Shown one piece after another: positions 24,111 to 32,701 of a stretch of DNA of 56,058 bases (its first letter is position 1; each line of letters opens with the position of its first letter). The stretch is from Cohnella terricola (GTDB lineage Bacteria; Bacillota; Bacilli; Paenibacillales; Paenibacillaceae): positions 1-56,058 of the forward strand of contig NZ_VNJJ01000023.1 in the NCBI RefSeq assembly GCF_007786475.1, in the 5' to 3' direction. Below the pieces are notes generated by a model. That model had not been told where the DNA came from. It made no database searches and saw only the letters and a program-made list of their open reading frames with translations. Made by a program: the position numbers and the translations under genes.

Positions 24111-25223
24111 ATGAATAATATGGATAACCATACGCTGCAAGATTACGGTTGGAATGAATACTGGGAGCAGGTTTTCTCTTTACAACCACCCACTATTCGT
24201 CAATTGTCACCCGCGAGAGTCGTCGCCCAATTTTCCCATAGCTACCGTGTCAAGACGGATGCCGGGGAATATAGCGCTGGCGTGAGCGGCAAATTCGAGT
24301 TCTATGCGACAAAGCGCGGCGATTACCCCGCCGTCGGCGATTGGGTCGCCGTCGAGACGCTGCCCAATGAACGGCGAGCCGTCATCCACGCGGTTCTGCC
24401 CCGTCGAACAGCGATGGTGCGCAAAGCTGCCGGAAATACGTTGGATGAGCAGATCGTCGGCGCTAACCTGGACGACTTGTTTATCGTGAACTCGCTAAAC
24501 CAGGATTTTAATCTCCGTAAAATCGAACGTTACCTCATCGCCGCATGGGAGAGCGGGGCTAGACCTGTCGTCCTGTTGACCAAAGCCGATCTGTGCGAGC
24601 AACCGGAGCGCTTCGCCGCGGAAGTGGAGCAGATCGCACCGGGCGTCCCCGTGCATTTCGTCAGCGCGCTCAAGGAACAAGGAATCGAAGCGCTTGAGCC
24701 TTACTTGCAAGCAGGCCGTACGATTGGCGTCACGGGTTCGTCCGGAGTAGGCAAGTCGACGCTGCTCAACCGGCTCGCGGGTGAACCGCTGCAGCAGACT
24801 CAGCATATTCGGGAAGAAGATGCCCGTGGCCGACATACGACAACGCATCGCGAACTGTTCCTGCTGAAAAGCGGGGTACTCGTCATGGATACGCCCGGCA
24901 TGCGGGAGCTTCAACTGTGGGATTCGAATGAAGGCTGGCATCATGCTTTCGCCGACATCGAACAATTGTCGCTTCAGTGCAAATATCGCGACTGCAAGCA
25001 TGAATCCGATCCCGGCTGCGCAGTCCACGAAGCGCTTCTCGCCGGTACGCTCGATGCGAAAAGGCTCGCCAACTATAAGAAAACGGCCAGGGAGCTGTCC
25101 CACCTCGCGCGCAAAGAAATGACAGCCGCAAGCAAGGCGGTCAAAAAAACAAATCGGCCGAAATCGGGCAAAGCCCTCTCTCGACCGAACAAACGGGTAT
25201 ATATGTACGATGGCGATGAATAA
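24111..25223 (+). CDS. rsgA: RsgA/YjeQ-type circularly permuted ribosome-associated GTPase
   Basis: A 370-residue GTPase with an N-terminal OB fold (about 30-95), permuted G-domain motifs in order G4 TKAD, G1 GSSGVGKST, G3 DTPGMREL, and a C-terminal zinc knuckle CKYRDCKHESDPGC. RsgA acts in late maturation of the 30S subunit. A longer relative of the housekeeping YloQ is common in Firmicutes as a second copy; whether this is the only copy cannot be told here. ATG 24111 has GAGGAG at eight bases. Expression should depend on read-through of two terminators in its leader. It ends one base from the convergent DinB gene. Confidence 0.9.
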   Translation: MNNMDNHTLQDYGWNEYWEQVFSLQPPTIRQLSPARVVAQFSHSYRVKTDAGEYSAGVSGKFEFYATKRGDYPAVGDWVAVETLPNERRAVIHAVLPRRTAMVRKAAGNTLDEQIVGANLDDLFIVNSLNQDFNLRKIERYLIAAWESGARPVVLLTKADLCEQPERFAAEVEQIAPGVPVHFVSALKEQGIEALEPYLQAGRTIGVTGSSGVGKSTLLNRLAGEPLQQTQHIREEDARGRHTTTHRELFLLKSGVLVMDTPGMRELQLWDSNEGWHHAFADIEQLSLQCKYRDCKHESDPGCAVHEALLAGTLDAKRLANYKKTARELSHLARKEMTAASKAVKKTNRPKSGKALSRPNKRVYMYDGDE

Positions 25224-25224
25224 T

Positions 25225-25740
25225 TTAAGCCAAATATTTATCCTTAATGATTCGGAGGTGATGAAGTTCATGGCCGGCGTTAATGTAAGCAAGCGCCCTG
25301 GCGCTGACCGGATTGCCGCTGGCCGTTCCCATCCTATCCCACGCCGCGTCTGGCAAGCCGCGAAGCAGCGTTAACGTAGCTCGTCTAACGGAGATGTAAT
25401 CCTCGATCAATTCGGCAAGAGAATACGCATTAAAATCGACTCCGGCCATGTATGCGTCCTGATCGAAGCCGGGAAGCGGCGTTTGATCGCCTCTGGCGAT
25501 TCTGAGCAGTCGGTAGCTCATGACGCGCTCGGTATCGCTGATGTGGCCGATCGCTTCCTTCAAGCTCCATTTGCCGGGGGCATAGCGATTGCTGCCCTTG
25601 GATTCTGGGATATCGGATAGAAATTCGGAAGTCTCCTTCAAATTGTTCGCGAGAATATCGATGATATTCCCGTCCGGAACGATGTTGATGTAAGTTCCGA
25701 AATGTCCTCCAAATTCATCTTGCGCAGGTCGATTGTTCAT
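25225..25740 (-). CDS. DinB/YfiT-like metalloprotein
   Basis: A 171-residue DinB-superfamily four-helix protein. Three candidate metal-binding histidines are in EAIGHISDTE (about residue 68) and GHELHHLRIIKDKY near the C-terminus. The family includes bacillithiol transferases (YfiT/BstA type). The ATG overlaps the stop of the upstream M42 peptidase gene (ATGA), implying translational coupling; GGGAGAGG is upstream. A longer open frame to 26016 is only the antisense-phase extension inside the peptidase gene. Confidence 0.85.
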   Translation of the reverse strand: MNNRPAQDEFGGHFGTYINIVPDGNIIDILANNLKETSEFLSDIPESKGSNRYAPGKWSLKEAIGHISDTERVMSYRLLRIARGDQTPLPGFDQDAYMAGVDFNAYSLAELIEDYISVRRATLTLLRGLPDAAWDRMGTASGNPVSARALAYINAGHELHHLRIIKDKYLA

Positions 25741-26810
25741 TGCATAACCTCTCCCTTGTCCATGATATAAGCGATAAGCAATGCGGCAGTATTCACAACA
25801 GCATCCGCGTGCGTACGTTCCATGCCGTGCGACGCATGCACGCCCGGGCCGATCAGCGCCGCTCGGATGTTGCTTCCGCCGCGAAGCGCCGCCGAAGCGT
25901 CCGAACCGTAGTGCGGGTATATATCGACAGCGAAAGGGATATTCTCCCTTCTCGCCAGATCGATCAGCCTGGAGGTCATTTGATAATCGTATGGACCCGA
26001 TGAATCTTTGGCGCAAATAGAAACGTCTCGCTCTGTCGTAGACAGGTCGTCTCCGATGGCGCCCATGTCGACGGCAACGAGTTCGGTAATATCAGATGGG
26101 ATATATGAACTGCCATGGCCGACTTCCTCGTACGTCGACAAAATCAACTTCACATTGCGCGTCGGCGTTACGCCTTCGCGCTTCAGCCATTCCAAAACTC
26201 CGAACAACGCGGCGACGCTTGCTTTGTCGTCAAGGTGGCGGGACTTGATCCACCCGTTAGGAACCATTCTCGTCCGGGGGTCCCAAGATATGAAGTCGCC
26301 GGGCGCGATGCCGAGCTTTTCCGTCTCCTCTTTCGACGTTGTCGCCTCGTCGATGCGAATTTCCATGTTGGCTTCTTCCCTTTTTAGATCGCGCATCTCC
26401 GTGTAGACGTGAACGGAAGGCTGGGTTGATAATACGGTTCCTTCATAGGTTCTGCCGTCACGGGTGTGAATCAGGCAATATTCGCCTTCCACGGTTTGCA
26501 TCGCGTATCCGCCGACTGGCGTGAAGCGCAACGCACCGCTAGGCTTAACGGAACGCACCATCGCTCCAAGCGTATCCACGTGTGCGGTAAGGGCGATCGT
26601 GCCCTCCGCCTTTCCTTCCCCGCCCGGAACCGAAATGATCGCGTTGCCCTTCGGCGTCATTTCGAGCTCGAACCCCAATTTTGCCGTCTCGGCGCGAACC
26701 AGCTTCATGATGTCCATGCAAAATCCGCTTGGGCTTGGCGTCGACAATAAAGACCCAAGCATATCCATTATATATGCCCGATCGAGCTTCGGCTGTAGGG
26801 CTATTGTCAT
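25737..26810 (-). CDS. M42-family metallo-aminopeptidase
   Basis: A 357-residue M42 peptidase (glutamyl aminopeptidase/endoglucanase-like). Metal ligands and catalytic residues can be placed: TAHVDTLG, SRHLDDKASV, STYEEVGHG (two Glu), VAVDMG and the final HASHGMERTH. These enzymes form large tetrahedral complexes that trim peptides, cytoplasmic. GGAGTGGG precedes ATG 26810. The last codons overlap the start of a DinB gene, so the two are one operon. Confidence 0.92.
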   Translation of the reverse strand: MTIALQPKLDRAYIMDMLGSLLSTPSPSGFCMDIMKLVRAETAKLGFELEMTPKGNAIISVPGGEGKAEGTIALTAHVDTLGAMVRSVKPSGALRFTPVGGYAMQTVEGEYCLIHTRDGRTYEGTVLSTQPSVHVYTEMRDLKREEANMEIRIDEATTSKEETEKLGIAPGDFISWDPRTRMVPNGWIKSRHLDDKASVAALFGVLEWLKREGVTPTRNVKLILSTYEEVGHGSSYIPSDITELVAVDMGAIGDDLSTTERDVSICAKDSSGPYDYQMTSRLIDLARRENIPFAVDIYPHYGSDASAALRGGSNIRAALIGPGVHASHGMERTHADAVVNTAALLIAYIMDKGEVMQ

Positions 26811-26859
26811 AAAGTCCCACTCCTGTTTGTGTAAAATACCGCCTAATTACCTATTCGGA

Positions 26860-27750
26860 TCAACTATTGAATCTTTGCCGATAGCCGCATTTTCTGCACA
26901 GCTCTTCGACGACTTCCCGCCGTGAAAATCCGTCGTATAGCTTGGTCGCCCGTTCGCCTTCGATAATCTCGGAGAACGGACTCCGATTAATATTCCCCAG
27001 ATTGATGACGCCTTCTCCGTCGAGGCAGCAAGGGATGACCGTTCCGTCGACAAGCACGCCAGCCTGGTTGCGCAGCGCGTGACAGAACCCTTTGCTTAAG
27101 TCTTCCTCTTCTTTCAGATCCGGCCATTTGAATTCTTCTTCGTGATTCAGATAGATCCGATCGGCGATCTTGATCCCCTGACCTCGCACGAACATTTCTT
27201 CGATACGGTAATCGAGGCCGAAAAAGTTCTCGATCTGTTCCAGAATCTCGCGGTTGCGGTCTCGGGCGACATTAATCTCATTGTCCGAAGTCAGATTCCA
27301 TAAGCGAAGAGAGATCAGCACACCCGTCGCCGCCGCTTCCTTGGCGAATTCAAGTACGCTGAACACGTATCCTTCCTTATCGACCGATCCCTCATGGCCG
27401 TCGAAGCTGTGCAATGAGAAGTTCATTTGTCTGAGCGCAGGTTTTCCGAGCAGCTTATGCCTGTTCTTGTTTAGCAAAGTGCCGTTCGTCGTGAGATTGA
27501 CTTTGAAGCCCTTTTCGTGGCTGATGTCCAGAAGCTCGTCGATCTTAGGATGCAACAGCGGCTCACCTTTGACGTGAAAATAAATATATTCGGCATGGCC
27601 GTGGATTTGATCCAGCGTATGCTTGAAGGCATCCACCTTGATGAAGTTCGCTTGCCGCTTCGTCGGCGGACAGAAGCTGCAAGCGAGATTGCAGATGCTC
27701 GTAATTTCGATGTAAAATTTCTTGAATTTCCTCAATGTTCCTTGCTCCAT
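26860..27750 (-). CDS. radical SAM/SPASM-domain protein
   Basis: A 296-residue radical SAM protein: CNLACSFC at about residues 20-27 binds the SAM cluster, HVKGEPLLHP follows (GGEP-like), and a C-terminal SPASM segment has FCHALRNQ, VIPCC and ELCRKCGYRQR for auxiliary clusters. SPASM members modify peptides or act as anaerobic maturases; no precursor peptide or partner gene is evident here. The start is uncertain: ATG 27750 has no good ribosome binding site, and TTG 27735 lies after GGAGCAAGG. Confidence 0.85.
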   Translation of the reverse strand: MEQGTLRKFKKFYIEITSICNLACSFCPPTKRQANFIKVDAFKHTLDQIHGHAEYIYFHVKGEPLLHPKIDELLDISHEKGFKVNLTTNGTLLNKNRHKLLGKPALRQMNFSLHSFDGHEGSVDKEGYVFSVLEFAKEAAATGVLISLRLWNLTSDNEINVARDRNREILEQIENFFGLDYRIEEMFVRGQGIKIADRIYLNHEEEFKWPDLKEEEDLSKGFCHALRNQAGVLVDGTVIPCCLDGEGVINLGNINRSPFSEIIEGERATKLYDGFSRREVVEELCRKCGYRQRFNS

Positions 27751-27805
27751 TCTGTCTGGCCATTAAAATGATGCTCCCATTATAACATAAGCCGCAGCGC
27801 CGCTT

Positions 27806-28312
27806 TTACGATTTGTTCGCATACCGAACGTGCCCGGCTTTGATTTCCTTCCCGTCAATCGCGAATACGCCGAACGAGTACAGCGGCTGCCTTCTCTTAT
27901 CCGTCGGAGAACCCGGATTAAAAACAAGCAAACCCCCGCTGCGCTTAAGCACGGGGATATGGGAATGACCGTAGACGAGCACGTCAATCGTCGTTCCATG
28001 GAACGCTTCGATCGCGTACGCTTCCGTAGACGAGCGTTTAGCTGCGCCGTGACCATGCACGACTCCAATTCGGAAGCCGCCTATCTCTAACAGAATTTGG
28101 TTCGCAAAGCGGCGCGACAACTCTTCTCCATCGTTATTCCCGATCACGCCGTGTACGGGAGCGTAAGTGGCCAACTCTTCGTACACTGACATTTTCGTCC
28201 AGTCTCCCGCATGGATGATCGCATCTGCGCCTTTCAGCTCGCGACGCAATCTCTCGGGAAGTTTCTTGCCCATTCTCGGCATGTGCGTATCGGATACGAC
28301 AATGATCTTCAT
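27806..28312 (-). CDS. YfcE/MJ0936-like metallophosphoesterase
   Basis: A 168-residue calcineurin-like phosphoesterase with all metal motifs: SDTH at 7-10, AGDW, GNND, VVHGHG and GHSHIP, in the order of the YfcE/YsnB family. These small enzymes hydrolyse phosphodiesters in vitro; the natural substrate is unknown. The ribosome binding site is weak. Same direction as Amj upstream (48-base gap) and the radical SAM gene downstream. Confidence 0.9.
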   Translation of the reverse strand: MKIIVVSDTHMPRMGKKLPERLRRELKGADAIIHAGDWTKMSVYEELATYAPVHGVIGNNDGEELSRRFANQILLEIGGFRIGVVHGHGAAKRSSTEAYAIEAFHGTTIDVLVYGHSHIPVLKRSGGLLVFNPGSPTDKRRQPLYSFGVFAIDGKEIKAGHVRYANKS

Positions 28313-28360
28313 TCGTATCGGCCCCGTTTCATGATCATCTTATCCTTCCATTATATCCGA

Positions 28361-29152
28361 TCAGATCAGCTTCACGATAAAGCCGATAAAATAAGATGCG
28401 GGGATCAGAACGAGCTGGGCCAGCATTGTGCCGAAAAAGCGAGTGGTCATCATCAGCACATATATTTTGCCAAGCTGATGGCGTTGCCCCGCGTCATTCA
28501 GCGCCTTGTCTGTAATCAGTCCAAGTTGCGGGTCGATAAAGACCGTCAGCAGAATCGTGGCAATGCCGTTAATGATGCCCGATGCTTGAGAAGCAGTCGT
28601 ACTATACTCGGGAAGTAAATGCGCTGCATACAGAGAAGATAGAACCCCGACCGTGTAGAAAGAGGTGACGACCATATTCAGCAAAATGAATTTCTTCGAG
28701 ATGCCGAGATAGCGATATTGGCTGATCCGAAACCTCGGGGCTTTCAAATAATGCTTCGTGTTGCGAAGTTGGCCGAGCGTGACGCTGGAGATCATTTTCG
28801 GAATCGAACCAGCCACCTCCAGCCTGTTGATGATTCTGCCGAAGATGCTGACGAAACTCGGAAAAAGGGCGATCGCAATCAGAGTACCTACAGAGGAGGC
28901 CAGCAGAATGATCCGCATATAGTGCAACAGGTCGAAGGAAATATGTCTTTTTGCAAAGTCGACAAACTTGGCGGTTAACGGCGCTTGCACAAGATTCGCC
29001 GTTCGGGATACGAGCACGATGATCCCCGTAAGCGATAAGGCGACGGCGATCTTGTTCAGCCTGACGCCAGCCAATCGTATGGAGTACGATAACGTTTCGG
29101 CGGCATGAATAATCATTGTCATGACGAATACGACCAACAATTGCTGTTCCAT
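28361..29152 (-). CDS. amj: lipid II flippase Amj
   Basis: A 263-residue polytopic protein that matches the Amj (YdaH) family closely: HAAETLSYSIRLAGVRLNKI followed by SLTGIIVLVSRTANLVQAPL near the N-terminus, and later KAPRFRISQYRYLGISKKF. Amj is the alternative flippase that moves lipid II across the cytoplasmic membrane in Bacillus subtilis, partially redundant with MurJ and induced by envelope stress. GGAGTG precedes ATG 29152. A clear sigma-M or sigma-W promoter was not recognised in the 200 bases upstream. Confidence 0.9.
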   Translation of the reverse strand: MEQQLLVVFVMTMIIHAAETLSYSIRLAGVRLNKIAVALSLTGIIVLVSRTANLVQAPLTAKFVDFAKRHISFDLLHYMRIILLASSVGTLIAIALFPSFVSIFGRIINRLEVAGSIPKMISSVTLGQLRNTKHYLKAPRFRISQYRYLGISKKFILLNMVVTSFYTVGVLSSLYAAHLLPEYSTTASQASGIINGIATILLTVFIDPQLGLITDKALNDAGQRHQLGKIYVLMMTTRFFGTMLAQLVLIPASYFIGFIVKLI

Positions 29153-29282
29153 CTACGCTTCACTCCGTGTCCCATATCTTCATACCAAAATTATACATCT
29201 GTTTCTTTTGGCGTGAAAGTCTCTATTCATTTCCCCTCTCTATTGATTGCAACATTTACTGGGATCGTCGTCGTATGAAAAC

Positions 29283-29309
29283 AGCCCTCGTTCCATTCGG
29301 AACGGGGCT
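29283..29309 (-). terminator. terminator of LLM oxidoreductase gene
   Basis: Stem AGCCC(T)CGTTCC / GGAACGGGGCT with one bulge and loop ATTC, followed on the minus strand by GTTTTCAT. It lies 40 bases after the stop of the LLM gene. Confidence 0.65.
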
Positions 29310-29350
29310 TGTCGGTATTTGACGTTTGCGCATGGCCTGTTTCCGCTCTC

Positions 29351-30346
29351 CTAGATGTCGAAAGCTTCAGCGATATAACGAAAGGATCGCACCCGTTTCT
29401 CGAAATCGTGAATGTGCGAGACGATCATGAGCTCGTCAAGGTGCATGCGGTCCGCGTAGCGCTTCAGCGCTTCCTTGACCTGCCCAGGAGTGCCGATGAA
29501 GCGGCGGGTTCTCATCTGTTCGATCGCCTGCAGCTCGGCGGCCGTGTAAGGATATTCCGACGCCGTCTTAACTGATGGCATGAATCCCAGCTCTCGCCCG
29601 GTGAGCAGACTGAGGAAGAAAAGCTCGTTACTTCTGGCCAGCTCCCGCGCTTCCTCTTCTGTATCTGCACAGATGGCCATTACGGCGGCAAGCGCCTTAG
29701 GCTCGCTGCAGTACGACGAGGGCTGGAAATAAGCATGATAGTGCTGGAGCGCTTCATCTCCCGTTGCGCCAAAAAATTGCGCGAACGCGTAAGGCGTTCC
29801 GAGCTGGGCCGCGATACTCGCCGTTCCTTCGCTTGAGCCGAGCAGCCATAGCTCAGGCATTTCGTCTGTCTGCGGAAACGCGCGAAGACCAGGGAACCGA
29901 TGCTTGGCTGGATTGATATCGCGCAAATAGTGATAGAGGTCGACGATCTGCTGCGGATAGAAGTCGTTGTCCATCCGCTTATGTTCCTGCAAAGCAAGCG
30001 TCGCAATCTGTGCTCCGCCTGGCGCGCGCCCTAGACCGACGTCGATCCGTCCGGGATGGAGCGCTTCCAACAACTTGAAATTCTCCGCGACTTTGTAAGC
30101 GCTGTAATGCGGAAGCATAATACCGCCGGATCCGACCCGTATCGAACTCGTATGGGCTGCGATATGCGCGATCAGAATCTCCGGACTGGAGGATGCGAGA
30201 GCCTCGCTTCCGTGGTGCTCCGACACCCAGAAGCGATGATAACCCATTCGCTCCGTCTCTTGGGCCAAAGAGACCGTCTCGTCCAACGTCATCTTCACGG
30301 ATCTTCCTTCGTTCACATGCGAATGTTCGAGTACGCTTAATTTCAT
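29351..30346 (-). CDS. LLM-class flavin-dependent oxidoreductase
   Basis: A 331-residue luciferase-like monooxygenase of the MsnO8/YwcH type: begins MKLSVLEHSHVNEG, then YHRFWVSEHHG, VGSGGIMLPHYSAYKVAENF and GRIDVGLGRAPGG, all typical. It should bind FMN supplied by a reductase; the substrate is unknown. GGAGG lies 14 bases upstream of the ATG, longer than usual. Probably monocistronic, between two terminators. Confidence 0.9.
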   Translation of the reverse strand: MKLSVLEHSHVNEGRSVKMTLDETVSLAQETERMGYHRFWVSEHHGSEALASSSPEILIAHIAAHTSSIRVGSGGIMLPHYSAYKVAENFKLLEALHPGRIDVGLGRAPGGAQIATLALQEHKRMDNDFYPQQIVDLYHYLRDINPAKHRFPGLRAFPQTDEMPELWLLGSSEGTASIAAQLGTPYAFAQFFGATGDEALQHYHAYFQPSSYCSEPKALAAVMAICADTEEEARELARSNELFFLSLLTGRELGFMPSVKTASEYPYTAAELQAIEQMRTRRFIGTPGQVKEALKRYADRMHLDELMIVSHIHDFEKRVRSFRYIAEAFDI

Positions 30347-30413
30347 AAGTCTTCTTAAGCCTCCATGCCTTAGCTGCGCAGCAATTCATGATTTCCGATT
30401 ATTGTAACACAAA

Positions 30414-30436
30414 AAGCCCGCGAATATCGCGGGCTT
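30414..30436 (-). terminator. terminator of ppaC
   Basis: Perfect 10-bp stem AAGCCCGCGA / TCGCGGGCTT with a 3-base loop; on the minus strand followed by TTTGTGTTA. Eleven bases after the ppaC stop. Confidence 0.8.
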
Positions 30437-30446
30437 CGTCTTTTAC

Positions 30447-31379
30447 TTAGCGTTTGTTGAAAATGTCCGTCAGTACCGGAACGATCTGCGATTTCCGGGA
30501 AACGACGCCTTTCATGACCGCTCTGTTGTTCTCGATCTTAACATTGTACGCTTCTGCCACAGCATCCGCGGCGCGGCCGATCACCAGACCGATCGAATCG
30601 TTGTTCAGAATGTCCGTCACGACGAACAGGAACAGATCCAGACCCTTCTCGTTCACGATATTCGTCAAAGCATCTTCCAGTTCGGCTTGCTTGGACAGAA
30701 CGTCATTCACGTCCACCGCATTCACTTGGGCGATCTCCACTTTGGATTTGCCCATTTGGAATTCCTTGGCGTCCAGGGAGATCAATTGCGCGATTGTTTT
30801 GTCGCTCAGGTCGGCTCCGGCTTTCAGCATATCCAGTCCGTAGCTATCCGCATCGACGCCAGCGATTGCCGCGAGTTCTTTGGCAGCAGCCACGTCTTGC
30901 GCCGTGCAAGTCGGGGATTTGAACAGCAAGGAATCCGAGATGATGGCGGAAAGCATTAAGCCAGCAATGTTCGCGGGAACGGTTTTCCCGTTTTCCTTGT
31001 ACAGCTTATTTAGAATCGTAGCCGTACAGCCGACCGGCTCAGCACGATAATAAAGCGGCGCGCTTGTCTCGAAGTTCGCGATGCGGTGATGGTCGATGAC
31101 TTCTAGTACGGTAACTTGGTCGATATCGGAAGCGCTTTGCTGGCGTTCGTTATGGTCGACGAGAATAACGCCTTTCGCTTCGCCTGCAACCGTCTCTACG
31201 AGACGCGGCGCTTCAAAACCGAACTTATCCAGTGCGAATTGGGTTTCGCCGCTCACTTCGCCGAGACGAACCGCTTCGACGTCTTCTCCGAGCTGTTTTT
31301 TCAAATCCGCGTAAGCAATGGCAGAACAAATCGTATCCGTATCCGGATTTTTGTGACCGAAAATCAATACTTTGCTCAT
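30447..31379 (-). CDS. ppaC: manganese-dependent inorganic pyrophosphatase (family II)
   Basis: A 310-residue DHH-family enzyme, the length of B. subtilis PpaC. Visible motifs are FGHKNPDTDT at 6-15, VDHNE, and the DHHR signature in EVIDHHRIANF; the DHHA2 domain forms the C-terminal half. It hydrolyses pyrophosphate in the cytoplasm using Mn2+. ATG 31379 follows GAGGAG at seven bases; the frame is open five codons further. It has its own promoter and terminator. Confidence 0.95.
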   Translation of the reverse strand: MSKVLIFGHKNPDTDTICSAIAYADLKKQLGEDVEAVRLGEVSGETQFALDKFGFEAPRLVETVAGEAKGVILVDHNERQQSASDIDQVTVLEVIDHHRIANFETSAPLYYRAEPVGCTATILNKLYKENGKTVPANIAGLMLSAIISDSLLFKSPTCTAQDVAAAKELAAIAGVDADSYGLDMLKAGADLSDKTIAQLISLDAKEFQMGKSKVEIAQVNAVDVNDVLSKQAELEDALTNIVNEKGLDLFLFVVTDILNNDSIGLVIGRAADAVAEAYNVKIENNRAVMKGVVSRKSQIVPVLTDIFNKR

Positions 31380-31413
31380 TTTCTTGCTCCTCATCTATGA
31401 TATTGGCGAGAAA

Positions 31414-31443
31414 AGTATACCTCAAAAACCTAGTCCGAATCAA
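31414..31443 (-). promoter_or_regulatory. sigma-A promoter of ppaC
   Basis: On the minus strand TTGATT (31443-31438), 18-base spacer and TATACT (31419-31414), 35 bases before the start codon. Confidence 0.65.
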
Positions 31444-31580
31444 GGTTATCCAAGTTCATTCCGATAGGCTTACTACAATTTGTTGAAGTCTTCGAATAGA
31501 ATCGCAAGATTACGAAAGTTTAACGCGGTCTGGATGTGTTAAAGTACGACTATATCGGAATTCGCCCGTATCGACTTTTG

Positions 31581-31763
31581 TAACGGACATGAGAGCCGTT
31601 ATCGACGCATTTTCCCGCCTTACGGAGATGTAACGGACAATAAAGCCTCTATTTCTATGCTAGACCTAGTTTTCTATACAAATCGTATTGGATAATGGCA
31701 TCTATGTCCGTTAAAATATTCTAAACCTTACTTTCGCCGTAATAGAGGCGCCTACGTCCGTTA
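31581..31763. repeat. four TAACGGACA units, two direct and two inverted, 50-bp spaced (family B)
   Basis: TAACGGACA occurs at 31581 and 31631 on the plus strand, and its complement TGTCCGTTA/CGTCCGTTA at 31704-31713 and 31754-31763. Both pairs are exactly 50 bp apart, so the block is a large imperfect inverted repeat that could fold as cruciform or RNA stem. Associated tails read AAAGCCTCTATTT and AATAGAGGCGCC. It fills most of the gene-free space 31395-31801 between ppaC and alkA; no gene is seen there. Confidence 0.8.
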
Positions 31764-31801
31764 GATTTCCCGGAAATGAAAGAACAAGGAGAGTCCTGCA
31801 A

Positions 31802-32698
31802 ATGAACGCTACAATTCGAATACCCGTCCCTGCCGAATTCAATTTTGCCGTCAATCTCGACTATTTATCCAGATCGCCGGACGAAAGCTTATACCGAATA
31901 CGCGGCGGTAAACTCTATAAAACGATTCCCGTCGGCACCCTCACGCCCCTATTCGAAGTCTGCGGGGACGAGCCGGGCTGCCTTCTGGTAAGCTCTCTTG
32001 ACGAGGGCCAATGGGATGCCTCAACCAAAGAAGCCGTCATCCGATACGTTAGGGATTGGTTCGACCTGGATAACGACCTTGAACCCTTCTATACGATGTC
32101 TCGGGAAGATCCTATTCTAAGCGATGTCGTGCCACGATTGTATGGCCTCCGCAATATGGGAATCCCCGATTTGTTCGAAGCGTTATGCTGGGGCATTATC
32201 GGGCAGCAGATCAATCTGGCTTTCGCGTATACGCTCAAGCGACGTTTCGTGGAAGCGTTCGGGCGGCAAGTCGGCCGCGGTGACGTCGACTGCTGGCTTT
32301 TCCCCGATCCGGAGCAGGTCGCGGAGTTAACGGTCGAAGACATCACAGCGTTAAAGATGACGACGAAAAAAGCCGAATACTTAATCGGCGTCGCTCGCCT
32401 GATCGCGGAGGGTCAGCTCAGCAAAGAGCTTCTGCTGGAATCCAGCAGCTTCCGGGAAGCCGAGAAAAAGCTCGTCGCGATTCGCGGAATCGGCCCCTGG
32501 ACGGCGAACTACGTGCTGATGAGATGCCTGCGCTATCCGAACGCGTTCCCGATTGACGACGTCGGTCTTCATAACGCGATTAAATCAGTTCTTCATATGG
32601 AACAAAAGCCAACCCCGGCTCGTATTAAAGAGCTGGCGGTTGGCTGGAAAAACTGGGAAGCATATTCGACCTTCTACTTATGGCGAGTGTTGTACTGA
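31802..32698 (+). CDS. alkA: DNA-3-methyladenine glycosylase II (AlkA-like)
   Basis: A 298-residue HhH-GPD DNA glycosylase. The helix-hairpin-helix and catalytic Asp are visible in LVAIRGIGPWTANYVLMRCL followed by FPIDDVGL (the second Asp of DD being the catalytic candidate), and WGIIGQQINLAFAYTLKRR is the conserved start of the domain. It excises alkylated purines. AAGGAG lies eight bases before the ATG. The stop is three bases from the convergent msrAB stop. No adaptive-response regulator (Ada) is adjacent. Confidence 0.9.
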   Translation: MNATIRIPVPAEFNFAVNLDYLSRSPDESLYRIRGGKLYKTIPVGTLTPLFEVCGDEPGCLLVSSLDEGQWDASTKEAVIRYVRDWFDLDNDLEPFYTMSREDPILSDVVPRLYGLRNMGIPDLFEALCWGIIGQQINLAFAYTLKRRFVEAFGRQVGRGDVDCWLFPDPEQVAELTVEDITALKMTTKKAEYLIGVARLIAEGQLSKELLLESSSFREAEKKLVAIRGIGPWTANYVLMRCLRYPNAFPIDDVGLHNAIKSVLHMEQKPTPARIKELAVGWKNWEAYSTFYLWRVLY

Positions 32699-32701
32699 GA
32701 C

